Shown piece by piece: positions 51,300 through 59,896 of a stretch of 64,000 bases of DNA. How positions within the stretch are numbered: position 1 is the stretch's first letter; each line of letters begins with the position of its first letter. A program made the translations under genes and the position numbers. The notes beneath the pieces are model-generated. The model was not told where the DNA came from, made no database searches, and saw only the letters and a program-made list of their open reading frames with translations. This DNA is from SIG575 sp045542485 (GTDB lineage Bacteria > Bacillota > Clostridia > Oscillospirales > Acutalibacteraceae), in NCBI GenBank assembly GCA_045542485.1, contig JAZQLC010000052.1, forward strand, positions 1 to 64,000, written 5' to 3'.

Positions 51300-51432
51300 T
51301 TCAAGTCTCGCCACTCGGACCATCTAAAGAAACCTGAAAACGTTGATTTATCAAGGTTTTCAGGTTTCTTTGTTTTTCTCCAAAACACAAATGTTCCTTA
51401 TTTGGTCCTTATTTCAGATCTTTATAGTTATA
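51300..51432. repeat. Right attachment repeat (attR side)
   Basis: The block begins with the same 26 bases as the tRNA-Pro 3' end (TTCAAGTCTCGCC... to CCATCT) and continues with the same hairpin and the same GTTCCTTATTT/GGTCCTTATTT doublet as 27565-27698, differing mainly in eight bases after the core and in the T-tract. It has no 5' part of a tRNA, as expected for the far side of a tRNA-targeted insertion. Confidence 0.92.
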
Positions 51433-51438
51433 TGATGT

Positions 51439-52155
51439 TCAGATATCCGAATGAGTATTAACAACTGATTTTTTTACACGGGACTTTAACGACTCTGCTT
51501 TTTTCTCTCTGAAAGTCTTTCCGTAATACTTGCGTAAAAGCCTTTGAGCCTGTCTTTCGCAAACGCCGATTAAGTCAGAAAGCTCTGAGAGTGTCAGTGA
51601 ACCGTTGTCGTTTATAAATGCGTGTTCAATAGTTATAAACCGCCGATCATTGAGATTATCTTTGTTTTCGGCAAACGAAACGAAATCCGGCACATATAAC
51701 CTTGTAATTTTAAGAAGCAAAAGCTGCAACAATGACCCGACCGCACTTGTGTAACCTAAATGCTTATTATTCTTTTCTTCGAGAATCTCTTCAAACAGCT
51801 TCTGTAAATCCTCATCTTTTGAAAAATAAAAGTGAGTTGATAAAAAAGATGAAACAAGAGCATCCTTTGATTTCTTTTCCGATGCCTGAAGATAAATAAA
51901 TATTTCTGTTAAAGGCTTTTCGGGATTTGTTGATTGCTGATGATAAACATTGGGTCCTGTTACAAAAAAATCGCCTTTTGAAAGGTCATACACCTTGCTG
52001 TCAGTGGCAAGTGTTCCCTCACCGTCAACTACGAAATGAAGTTCATAACTGTTTTTTGAATGACTGTGACCTGCCATATTATTTTTAAAAACACCTTTAT
52101 CCGCCTGAATCAAGGTAAAATCAAAATCATTCCATCTGAATGCAATCATAATCAT
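51439..52155 (-). CDS. AraC-family transcriptional regulator
   Basis: The ~238-residue protein has an N-terminal cupin (HSHSKNSYELHFVVDGEGTL, VYDLSKGDFFVTGPNVYHQ) that in the family binds a small ligand such as a sugar. A C-terminal AraC-type HTH follows (GSLTLSELSDLIGVCERQAQRLLRKYYGK). It is transcribed away from the GH95 gene, and twin sites lie in the shared gap. ATG 52153-52155 or 52147-52149 may be the start. Activation of the glycosidase genes by a sugar breakdown product is the likely role. Confidence 0.9.
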   Translation of the reverse strand: MIMIAFRWNDFDFTLIQADKGVFKNNMAGHSHSKNSYELHFVVDGEGTLATDSKVYDLSKGDFFVTGPNVYHQQSTNPEKPLTEIFIYLQASEKKSKDALVSSFLSTHFYFSKDEDLQKLFEEILEEKNNKHLGYTSAVGSLLQLLLLKITRLYVPDFVSFAENKDNLNDRRFITIEHAFINDNGSLTLSELSDLIGVCERQAQRLLRKYYGKTFREKKAESLKSRVKKSVVNTHSDI

Positions 52156-52173
52156 CACCCATCACATTATATT

Positions 52174-52280
52174 ACAAACACGACATTTTGTAAATGATTA
52201 TGTCATATGAACCCACACCGGTGATAAAAGGCATAATCAGTACACAAACACGACATCTTATATTTATTTATGTCGTGTTT
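52174..52280. promoter_or_regulatory. AraC-type operator sites between the regulator and GH95 gene
   Basis: ACAAACACGACAT occurs at 52174-52186 and again at 52244-52256, 70 bases apart. The second copy is also half of an inverted repeat with ATGTCGTGTTT (52270-52280). A weak promoter (TATAAT at 52303-52308 with a poor -35) follows, which fits activator dependence. Confidence 0.7.
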
Positions 52281-52335
52281 ATTACACGGTTTTATGTTAT
52301 TATATAATCAGGCCGGAAGAAAGGCGGGAAAATAA

Positions 52336-54966
52336 ATGGAATTTTTAGAAAAAATCAAAAAATTTATTACTATTATGCTTTGCCTTGTAACGGGAGGAAA
52401 CTTTTTCCCCGGAGTGCTTAACTACATAAGAGCAGGTGATGTTGAAATGCTGAACAATGACCACACAAAATCTTTCGCAACAGAATATACGGAACTCGTA
52501 AGATATGCCGACAACTTTGAGGACAGCATAAGCTGGTTTGACGGTATGGTAAGCGGCAACGGAGAAAACGGTGTTGTATGTTCGGGCTCACCTTACAGCG
52601 ACACTCATATTTATCAGAATATCCACTTTCTTATGCCTTCAAAAGACCCGCGATATACTCCCGATGAGGTAACAGGTGAACTTCACGACGCAAGACAAGC
52701 TGTTATAAATTACGATGACACGTGGGATGTCAACGGCAGAAACCGTACTTTCTCCTATTCATTCCACCCTGCTCATGTATTAAGGCTTGATTCAACCAAA
52801 CTCCCCTACTTCGATTATATCCGTTGGACCGATTTTGAAACAGCTGAAATCGGCGTAAAATACACTGATATTCTCGGCAAGTGGGAAAGACTCACCTTCA
52901 CATCAAGAGAAGACAATGTTACAATCACCAGAATTTCAAAGTCAAGCCTTGGTGCAAAAATCAATATGACACTTTCTATTGATGACTGCTATTCGATGAG
53001 AGGCTTCGGCCGTGGCGACGAAGTAAATATGCAGTATAAAAAGCTCGTTGACCGGGACTGCAACTATATTGCACAGATAGCTCATTATCCATCTTATGAA
53101 AACAGCGAACTCAAAGACGGCGGCTACTGCGGTCTGACAAAGGTAATTGTTGTTGACGGCAAAAAAGAGAGAGTTGTGCTTGACGAAACCAACGACACCG
53201 AAAATGTTGCCGAAGATGAAAATGTTGCAATTAAAATTTCCGATGCTTCTGAGGTTTATCTTATAACAAAATCCGACCGCACTCACAATATGGGCAGATT
53301 TGAGAATTTTAAGGACGCGGAAAGCTATGAGCTTTTAGACGAGCTTTACGGTTACACAACTGCTGTTACCGAAAAATATACTGCCAACGGAAAATTCAGC
53401 TATGATAACGCACTTGAACCCCACGCAAAAAAGCATTCCGCTCTGTTCAATGCTGTTAAGTTCGACTTAGGCGACAGTGAAACCGAAAATCTACCCAACG
53501 AGCATCTTATTACTCTTCAGCAGCAGAGCAAGACTCTTTTGCCATCCGCCGTTGAAAGAGTCTATAATCAGGGAAGATATGCCCAGATTTGCTGTTCAGG
53601 TTCAACCTTCTCAAGACTCTGCGGTATGTGGACGGGTGAGTGGAACTCGGGCTGGAGAGGCATATACACAATGGATGCCAATGTAAATCTGCAGTCGGCA
53701 GGTATGAATACGGGCAACATCTACGATGCAGGTATCGGATATATTAAATTTGTGCTCAAACAGATTCCCGACTGGGAAGAAAACGCCGCCAAAACATACG
53801 GTATGACCAATGCGATTCAGGTACCCGTCAATACCGACGGCGACCGTGCTATGATGGTTGAGTATGACAAGTGGTATCCTTTCCAATACTGGAACGCAGG
53901 TGCAAGTTGGATGCTTATGCCCATTTATGAATTCTGGCAGTGTTACGGCAATACAACAATAGAAATGAACGGTGAAAAGCTTGACCTTGAAAAAGATATT
54001 CTTCTGCCTCTACTCACAAAACAAGCCAACTTCTGGGACCAGCTCTGCACCCCCGAATACTATACTGACATAAACGGCAAAGCCTGTTATGAAGAGGGCA
54101 AGACACAACTTAATGAAGGCGAAAAATATATTATTATTCCCTCGTATTCACCCGAAAATGCACCCTTGGGCTACACTTCCACAATCACAGCCAACGCAAC
54201 AATGGATATATCCGCTGCAAGAGATGGTCTGCGAATGACAATCAACATGGAAAATGTTGTGAAGGCAGAAGGCTACAAAAAAAGAATTGCTAAGTGGGAA
54301 GCATTAAGTGACCTTCTTCCCGATTATGAGTATGATGAAACAGGAGCACTCTGCGAATGGGCTATGGACGAGTATGAAGAAAACAACAAGCACCGTCACA
54401 TCAGCCATCTTTATGCCGCATGGCCCGCTTTTGAAACTCAGGGTAATCAAGCACTCACCGACGCTTGTAATCAAGCTATTGCAAACCGTAACAGAGAAAA
54501 TGAGGGTGAAGATGATATCGCATCTCACGGCTGGGTACACAAAGCACTTGTTGCAGCAAGGCTTAAAAATGCAGATTCGGTATATAACTCCCTTTACACC
54601 CTTATGAGCGATAATATTTATTACACTTCTATGATGACCGACCACAACACCCACGACGGCTGGGGCGTGTTCTGCACAGACACAAGCTTTGGCACCATCG
54701 GCATTATAAATGAAATGCTTCTGTACTCAAATGACGGTGTGATAGAAGTGTTACCTGCTCTGCCTGACGAATGGAGCAACGGTCACATCAAAGGCTTAAG
54801 AGCCAGAACAAATGCAGAAGTTGACCTTGAATGGAGCAGCAGCACCGTTTCGATTACAATCACAAGCGACAAGGCACAGACAATTAAAGTCAGTGTCTAC
54901 GGTGGAGAAGAAAAAACGGTCGACTTTGCCGCAAACGAAACCAAAACAGTAGTTTTTAACAGATAA
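52336..54966 (+). CDS. Glycoside hydrolase family 95-like protein
   Basis: The 876-residue protein has the GH95 order: N-terminal beta domain (WFDGMVSGNGENGVVCSGSP), then an (alpha/alpha)6 barrel with CGMWTGEWNSGWRGIYTMD, the NxN pair Asn449/Asn451, HRHISHLYAAWPAF (about 686-699), DGWGVFCTDTSFGTIGIINE (Asp782 matches the base of the known fucosidase) and a C-terminal beta domain with VLPALPDEWSNG.IKGLRA. The family contains alpha-L-fucosidases and galactosidases acting on plant or mucin glycans. A hydrophobic start may anchor or export it, without a clear cleavage site. It is under the divergent AraC gene. Confidence 0.85.
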   Translation: MEFLEKIKKFITIMLCLVTGGNFFPGVLNYIRAGDVEMLNNDHTKSFATEYTELVRYADNFEDSISWFDGMVSGNGENGVVCSGSPYSDTHIYQNIHFLMPSKDPRYTPDEVTGELHDARQAVINYDDTWDVNGRNRTFSYSFHPAHVLRLDSTKLPYFDYIRWTDFETAEIGVKYTDILGKWERLTFTSREDNVTITRISKSSLGAKINMTLSIDDCYSMRGFGRGDEVNMQYKKLVDRDCNYIAQIAHYPSYENSELKDGGYCGLTKVIVVDGKKERVVLDETNDTENVAEDENVAIKISDASEVYLITKSDRTHNMGRFENFKDAESYELLDELYGYTTAVTEKYTANGKFSYDNALEPHAKKHSALFNAVKFDLGDSETENLPNEHLITLQQQSKTLLPSAVERVYNQGRYAQICCSGSTFSRLCGMWTGEWNSGWRGIYTMDANVNLQSAGMNTGNIYDAGIGYIKFVLKQIPDWEENAAKTYGMTNAIQVPVNTDGDRAMMVEYDKWYPFQYWNAGASWMLMPIYEFWQCYGNTTIEMNGEKLDLEKDILLPLLTKQANFWDQLCTPEYYTDINGKACYEEGKTQLNEGEKYIIIPSYSPENAPLGYTSTITANATMDISAARDGLRMTINMENVVKAEGYKKRIAKWEALSDLLPDYEYDETGALCEWAMDEYEENNKHRHISHLYAAWPAFETQGNQALTDACNQAIANRNRENEGEDDIASHGWVHKALVAARLKNADSVYNSLYTLMSDNIYYTSMMTDHNTHDGWGVFCTDTSFGTIGIINEMLLYSNDGVIEVLPALPDEWSNGHIKGLRARTNAEVDLEWSSSTVSITITSDKAQTIKVSVYGGEEKTVDFAANETKTVVFNR

Positions 54967-55004
54967 GCGAATACATTAAAAATTGATTTTGTACCGGTGA
55001 TAAA

Positions 55005-56798
55005 ATGATAAGTCATATTGAATTTAAAAACGGCAAACCGCTGATATCCGTTAATGGTGAGTTGTATTCTCCACTTGCTTACACAACATATTTTGACGAA
55101 TGCGGCGAATACTGCGATTTCACGGACAGCGGATACAGAATGTTTTTTGTAAATGTATCTTTTACCGATCTGCCTATAAATAATTTTACAGGTTTTACTC
55201 CGTTCAGAACAGGCGTTTTCGAGGGCGACGAACCCGATTATTCCGAGTTTGACGGTATTGTCCGCCGTATTCTTTCCGAATGTCCCGATGCGTTTATTTT
55301 TCCGAGAATAAACATCTCAATGCCGCGAAAGTGGGTGGCAGAAAACCCTGACGAAACGGTTGAAACAATGAATGGCGGTAAAAGAGAATCGTTCTGTTCC
55401 GATGCTTTTTGGCGTGACGGAGCAGAGTTTCTGAAAGCACTCGTCTCCCACATCCGTTCAGCCGATTATTCGGACAGAATTATAGGCTATCAGCTTTGCG
55501 GAGGAACAACGCAGGAATGGATGCACCACGACCTTTTCGGTTCTTTTTCCCATATCGGGCTTGAAAAGTTCCGTAAATGGATGCTTGATAAATACGGCAT
55601 TGAAAACGCTCCGATTCCCGAGCGGAAAGATTTTGACAGCGGTAGAAAAACCGAACCAACAAGCAGATACGGCGAATTCTGCTGTGAGATGGCAGCAAAA
55701 ACTGCCCAACATTTTGCAAAGGTACTTAAGGAATATATAAACCACGAGCAGATTGTGGGTGTTTTCTACGGTTACAGTGCATTTGTAGGCGATTATCTTT
55801 TCGGCTTACACGGTCTGCACCACATTATTGATTCGCCGTATATCGACTTTTTCTCTTCGCCCTGTTGCTATGACGATAACAGAAAGCTGGGCGTTGACTG
55901 GGGCGATATGATACCCGTCGACTCTGTTAAAGCCCACGGAAAGCTCTGCTTTATTGAATGCGATATAAGAACGCATCTTACCAAGAGAATGCAGGATTCC
56001 CGACCGAATGAATATCCCGACGATATCTATCTTCTCACCGACAGTGAGGGTAACAAAACCGTATGGCACGGCCCCGATACCCCTGAGCTTTCAATTGGAG
56101 CTCTTCGCAAAGCTTTTGCTCATCAGCTGACGAAAGGCTCCGGTATCTGGTGGTTTGATATGTGGGGCGGTTGGTATCACGACGAAAAAATTATGGCGGA
56201 AATCCGGCAGATGAAAATAATTGCCGAAGCCTCAATGAAAAAAAACACTGCCGACTATCCGTGTTCGCAAACAGTGCTGTTTATTGACGAAAGGGCTTAT
56301 ACAAACATCCCGAGGGGTAATCCTCTGTGTAATTCGGTGAACCGAACGAGGGTCGCCATGGGCAACACGGGAATACCGTTTGATATTTGTATGGTTGAGG
56401 ATGCACCAAGGGTGCTTAACAAATACCGTGCAGCAATTTTCACCGCACCCATACCCTCGGAAAGCGGAAAAGCAGCAGTTGAATTGTGCAAAGCTCTGAA
56501 TGTTTCATACATTCAGGCAAACGAGGAAAAGCCGTTTTACAGCACAGATGAGCTGCGTGATTTTCTTGTTTCATCAGAAGTGCATTGTTATAATTCAAAA
56601 GACTGCGTTGTCTATGTGGGCGGCGGATATCTTGGAATACATACAGGAAGCGGTTGCGAAATCAGCATAAATCTACCGAAAAAATACAGGGTCAAGCCCT
56701 TACTTGGTGCAACCGTACCTGAATGCAAAACGGATAAAATTACATTGAGTATGAAAAAATACGACACGGCGTTTTTTGAACTGTTGGTAATTCAGTAA
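55005..56798 (+). CDS. Clan GH-A glycosidase-like protein
   Basis: This 597-residue protein follows the GH95 gene after 38 bases and is likely co-transcribed. It has a (beta/alpha)8-type N-terminal half with an acid/base candidate Glu171 in GYQLCGGTTQEW and a nucleophile candidate Glu318 in LCFIECDIRTH, as in clan GH-A (GH42-like) enzymes. A C-terminal beta-galactosidase-trimerisation-like part follows (about 400-597). There is no signal peptide, so it should act on imported oligosaccharides. The exact family is not identified; a beta-galactosidase or related activity is possible. Confidence 0.65.
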   Translation: MISHIEFKNGKPLISVNGELYSPLAYTTYFDECGEYCDFTDSGYRMFFVNVSFTDLPINNFTGFTPFRTGVFEGDEPDYSEFDGIVRRILSECPDAFIFPRINISMPRKWVAENPDETVETMNGGKRESFCSDAFWRDGAEFLKALVSHIRSADYSDRIIGYQLCGGTTQEWMHHDLFGSFSHIGLEKFRKWMLDKYGIENAPIPERKDFDSGRKTEPTSRYGEFCCEMAAKTAQHFAKVLKEYINHEQIVGVFYGYSAFVGDYLFGLHGLHHIIDSPYIDFFSSPCCYDDNRKLGVDWGDMIPVDSVKAHGKLCFIECDIRTHLTKRMQDSRPNEYPDDIYLLTDSEGNKTVWHGPDTPELSIGALRKAFAHQLTKGSGIWWFDMWGGWYHDEKIMAEIRQMKIIAEASMKKNTADYPCSQTVLFIDERAYTNIPRGNPLCNSVNRTRVAMGNTGIPFDICMVEDAPRVLNKYRAAIFTAPIPSESGKAAVELCKALNVSYIQANEEKPFYSTDELRDFLVSSEVHCYNSKDCVVYVGGGYLGIHTGSGCEISINLPKKYRVKPLLGATVPECKTDKITLSMKKYDTAFFELLVIQ

Positions 56799-57130
56799 AT
56801 ATCAAACCGTAAAATCACAAAAATTTCCATTCTGAAATGTGAAGCATATCTGAGCGTTCTTGCTTCTTATTTTAAAACACCTGACTTATATACAGGAATG
56901 AAATGAGCCGTCCGGGCTTTTACACTCGGACGGCTTTTAAATTTACAAAGTCACTTTTCGCTCCCGCTCAGTTCTGTAAGTGCCTTGCCCTTGTCTCAAA
57001 CAACATATGATGCGGTTACTTTCCTTTGTTGTATTCAGATGTGCTATAAGCAACACCTTGAAAGCTCTGATTTGAACTCCGGAAAAGGGTGAGATTTTTC
57101 TCTGGAATTACTTTTGGTTTATTCGGATAA
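56799..57130. other. Intergenic stretch with terminator and a possible gene remnant
   Basis: Besides the terminator at 56906-56940, the minus strand near 56950-57010 reads DKGKALTELSGSEK before a stop, in frame with an upstream TGA, and may be the last piece of a lost gene. Nothing else is seen. Confidence 0.35.
56906..56940 (+). terminator. Terminator of the GH95/GH-A operon
   Basis: AGCCGTCCG and CGGACGGCT form a nine-pair stem followed by TTTTAAATTT. Confidence 0.8.
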
Positions 57131-59041
57131 TCAATAATAATCCCTTGCTCCGTACAGTTTCAGCATAATGTCGCTCAGAGTTTTAAAAATCGGGGTAAGA
57201 ACTCCGCTGAGTTCATATTTCGCAAAGGGCTCGTCGCTCTCAAAGCCCAGCTCATAAAGCTTAGTGTAAAGTGCAATTTCTGCGTTTTTCGCGTCATCAT
57301 AGCTCCATACACGTTTTTCAAGTTCCGAAACTGCTTTTTCATATGCAGAATCAAGCTCTGCTTTATCTTCAGCAGAAACAGAAGCAAGTTGTTCTTCTGT
57401 AAGCCTTTCGTATGTATTGATTACATCGCCGAGCCCATCAATGTCACGGTATTCATTGAACTGAGGATATCCCCCGTTGTTTACTCTTGCGTCAGTGATT
57501 GACTTGTTTGTAGCGATATCAATACAAAGTGCAATAACATCTTCAACAGATGACTGAAGTTTCAGATGACTCTGATTTTTAACAAACCATGTTCTGTCAG
57601 GAAGAGCACACGTACCTGCATCAAGTGAGCCGTCGGGAGAAATATAGCTTTCATCAATTGCTGGTTTATAATTTTCAGGAAGAGCTTTTCCGTATTTTGC
57701 AGATGTTGCGCCTAAAGATGTTGACTGAATCTGAATGATGTTATCCGAGCTGTAATCCCAGTTTTCAATAGCACTGGGAAGAGGAAGTCCGTAACCGCAG
57801 ATTACAAATATATCCATACCCTCTTCGGTAAGTTTCTTAACTGTTGCACCTGCGTTTTTCTGAATTTCATAATACTCGTCAGTCTTTGCTTTCAGTTTGG
57901 TGTGAGCTTCATCTGAAATATATTTTGCAGCAAGTGCTTCATATTCAGCACTCGGAACAAGCGCCCACATTGAGGGACAATTCATAATAAGGTTGCCGAG
58001 AACCTCCTGAATTACTCTACCTGCTATGTAATCAATATCATCGGTAAAAAAGCTGTACGGAATTGCTCTTGTTACAAAATTGAGAAGATATCCCAGCCAA
58101 TCCATACCGCCGTCAGCAAGTTGAAGGATGAGAGGAAGCATTTCCGAATAGAAAAGTTCACTGTCATCAAAGCTGAGAGCTGCATTCATAAGGTCGCTGA
58201 GAAGATATGAACCGTCAGTTGCCGCAGCAGCAAAAATTACTCTGTCGATATCATCGGGGTTACAATACTTTGCAAGATATGCGTTACCGATTGTACCGCC
58301 AAGGCTGATGAAAACGATTGTTACCTCATCGTGACCTGTCTGTTCCTTAACCATCTGAACATAAGAATCAAGTCTTTCAGCAGTTTCAAGCGTGTCACCG
58401 AAAGAGCTGTATGCGAAATAATATGCATGGTCATAACCCGCTTTTTCGCAATAGCCGGTAATATCAACCTGAGCCTTGATGAAATCGTACTCGTGCTCAT
58501 ATTTGTACGAGGGAAGTGTGTTACCGTTATCATCTTTTTTATAGCCCTGAGCATAGCCGTAAGATTTATCAGGCTTTGTCATGGCAACCTCGTTTGAATA
58601 CCAGTATTCATCAACGTGAACGCCGTTGGTACGGGTGCCGTCAGCGTTAAAATAATGAGAGTTGAAAGCTTTATCGACAACATTTACAAGCTCATCAACA
58701 AAAAGGTCTCTGTTACCCGTAAGAATTCCGAGGATAAGTTTAAGAAGAATTGAAGGAATACCTTTTGTGATTGTATCCATATCAAACATAAACTGCATAT
58801 CCATACCCTCAACAATGGGAAAACCGTCACTTGTGAGAATATCGTTACCATCTTTATCCTGAACATAAACCTGCGACTGCATAATACCGTGAACGACGAT
58901 AATGGGCGTATATTCACAGTCGCCTTTGCAGTCTGTCAGACAGTTGTGGTCGTATTCAGGAATGGTCTTGGCTGCTGAAGCAGAAAAAGCTGTTGTTACA
59001 ATAAGAACTACTGTAAGAAAAATGCTTATAAATTTTTTCAT
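57131..59041 (-). CDS. Secreted alpha/beta hydrolase (lipase-like)
   Basis: The 636-residue protein has a signal peptide (MKKFISIFLTVVLIVTTAFS, ASAA cleavage) and a lipase-like start PIIVVHGIMQS (His51, oxyanion region). The nucleophile elbow is VFISLGGTIGNAYL, with Ser246, but the usual Gly-X-Ser-X-Gly has Phe in place of the first Gly. Asp and His partners lie later (for example NPDDIDRVIF). Insertions and a helical C-terminus make it longer than simple lipases. It has its own promoter. The substrate is unknown; a membrane- or polymer-bound ester is plausible. Confidence 0.75.
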   Translation of the reverse strand: MKKFISIFLTVVLIVTTAFSASAAKTIPEYDHNCLTDCKGDCEYTPIIVVHGIMQSQVYVQDKDGNDILTSDGFPIVEGMDMQFMFDMDTITKGIPSILLKLILGILTGNRDLFVDELVNVVDKAFNSHYFNADGTRTNGVHVDEYWYSNEVAMTKPDKSYGYAQGYKKDDNGNTLPSYKYEHEYDFIKAQVDITGYCEKAGYDHAYYFAYSSFGDTLETAERLDSYVQMVKEQTGHDEVTIVFISLGGTIGNAYLAKYCNPDDIDRVIFAAAATDGSYLLSDLMNAALSFDDSELFYSEMLPLILQLADGGMDWLGYLLNFVTRAIPYSFFTDDIDYIAGRVIQEVLGNLIMNCPSMWALVPSAEYEALAAKYISDEAHTKLKAKTDEYYEIQKNAGATVKKLTEEGMDIFVICGYGLPLPSAIENWDYSSDNIIQIQSTSLGATSAKYGKALPENYKPAIDESYISPDGSLDAGTCALPDRTWFVKNQSHLKLQSSVEDVIALCIDIATNKSITDARVNNGGYPQFNEYRDIDGLGDVINTYERLTEEQLASVSAEDKAELDSAYEKAVSELEKRVWSYDDAKNAEIALYTKLYELGFESDEPFAKYELSGVLTPIFKTLSDIMLKLYGARDYY

Positions 59042-59073
59042 AACTTCATCCTCCTGATTCTTTATTTAAAACA

Positions 59074-59102
59074 AGAGTATCATTTTTATTTCCCAAAGTC
59101 AA
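59074..59102 (-). promoter_or_regulatory. Promoter of the secreted hydrolase gene
   Basis: On the minus strand TTGACT (59097-59102), 17-base spacer and TACTCT (59074-59079). A TCAAT..ATTGA palindrome overlaps the -35 region. Confidence 0.55.
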
Positions 59103-59141
59103 TGATAATTGACAATATATAAATTATCAGATTGTTTTTTA

Positions 59142-59170
59142 TTGATTGTTTCCGTATCAGATGTTATAAT
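59142..59170 (+). promoter_or_regulatory. Promoter of the YgjP-like gene
   Basis: TTGATT (59142-59147), 17-base spacer and TATAAT (59165-59170), 30 bases before the ATG. Confidence 0.8.
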
Positions 59171-59200
59171 CGTTATAGTTAAGAAAAGGGAGACACGGTA

Positions 59201-59770
59201 ATGTCACTGTACGAAGATGCAAAAATTACAATTATACACAGTAAACGCAAGACACTTTCCATACAAGTGAAGTACGGTGAGGTTATTGCCCGTGCTCCGA
59301 TGCGTATGAAGGAGAAAGAAATTTATTCTTTCATTGAATCGAAAAAATCCTGGATAGAAAAACATCTTGCTTCCCTCTCGGAAAAGCAGAAGGCCCTTGA
59401 CGAAATTCAACCTCTCACATCGGAAGAAATCAGGGTTTTATCGCAGAAAGCAAAAGAAATTATTTCAGACAGAGTAAAATATTTTGCTCCGAAAATCGGC
59501 GTAACTTATAACAACATCACAATCAGATGTCAACGCACCCGTTGGGGAAGCTGTTCATCAAAAGGCAACCTGAATTTTAACTGCCTTCTTGTTTTACTTC
59601 CTGATGAAATCGTTGACAGTATTGTTGTTCACGAGCTGTGCCACAGAAAGCATATGAATCACTCAGCAAAATTCTATGAAGAAATCGACAGAGTCTTTCC
59701 CGATTATAAAAAATGCCATTTATGGCTGACGCAAAACGGCGGAATGTATCTGAACCGTATTCCGAAATAA
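59201..59770 (+). CDS. YgjP-like metallopeptidase domain protein (M48-type)
   Basis: The 189-residue protein shows the YgjP/SprT-like pattern: an N-terminal beta part (TIIHSKRKTLSIQVKYGEVIARAP), the WGSCSSKGNLNFN segment, and the zinc site VVHELCHRKHMNHSAKFYEE with His144, Glu145, His148. It ends DYKKCHLWLTQNG. The family is associated with DNA-repair and restriction loci but is also found alone, as here. GGGAG precedes the ATG. The substrate is unknown. Confidence 0.92.
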   Translation: MSLYEDAKITIIHSKRKTLSIQVKYGEVIARAPMRMKEKEIYSFIESKKSWIEKHLASLSEKQKALDEIQPLTSEEIRVLSQKAKEIISDRVKYFAPKIGVTYNNITIRCQRTRWGSCSSKGNLNFNCLLVLLPDEIVDSIVVHELCHRKHMNHSAKFYEEIDRVFPDYKKCHLWLTQNGGMYLNRIPK

Positions 59771-59821
59771 AATACGGCGGCTTTTTTCAGAAAAACAAGC
59801 TGAATAAAAATGCAATTTGCA

Positions 59822-59850
59822 TTGAATTAATTTTTATCAGATGATATAAT
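59822..59850 (+). promoter_or_regulatory. Promoter of the MFS transporter gene
   Basis: TTGAAT (59822-59827), 17-base spacer and TATAAT (59845-59850), 47 bases before the start. Confidence 0.8.
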
Positions 59851-59896
59851 TTATTACAGACTAAAATCCATAAAAGAAGAAAGACTTGATAAAAAA

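Larger units (their letters stand above)
27511..51325. mobile_element. Integrative element inserted in tRNA-Pro(GGG)
   Basis: The element runs from the tRNA 3' end (27565) to the second copy of the attachment repeat (ends 51325), about 23.7 kb. Inside are an excisionase-like gene, two tyrosine recombinases, an AbiEi-like regulator, a 2588-residue ATPase, a two-component/ABC operon and a 1236-residue nuclease-like protein. I see no conjugation, replication or phage structural genes, so it is best described as a genomic island mobilised by its own integrase, or one relying on helper elements. The exact crossover is somewhere inside the duplicated block. Confidence 0.85.
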
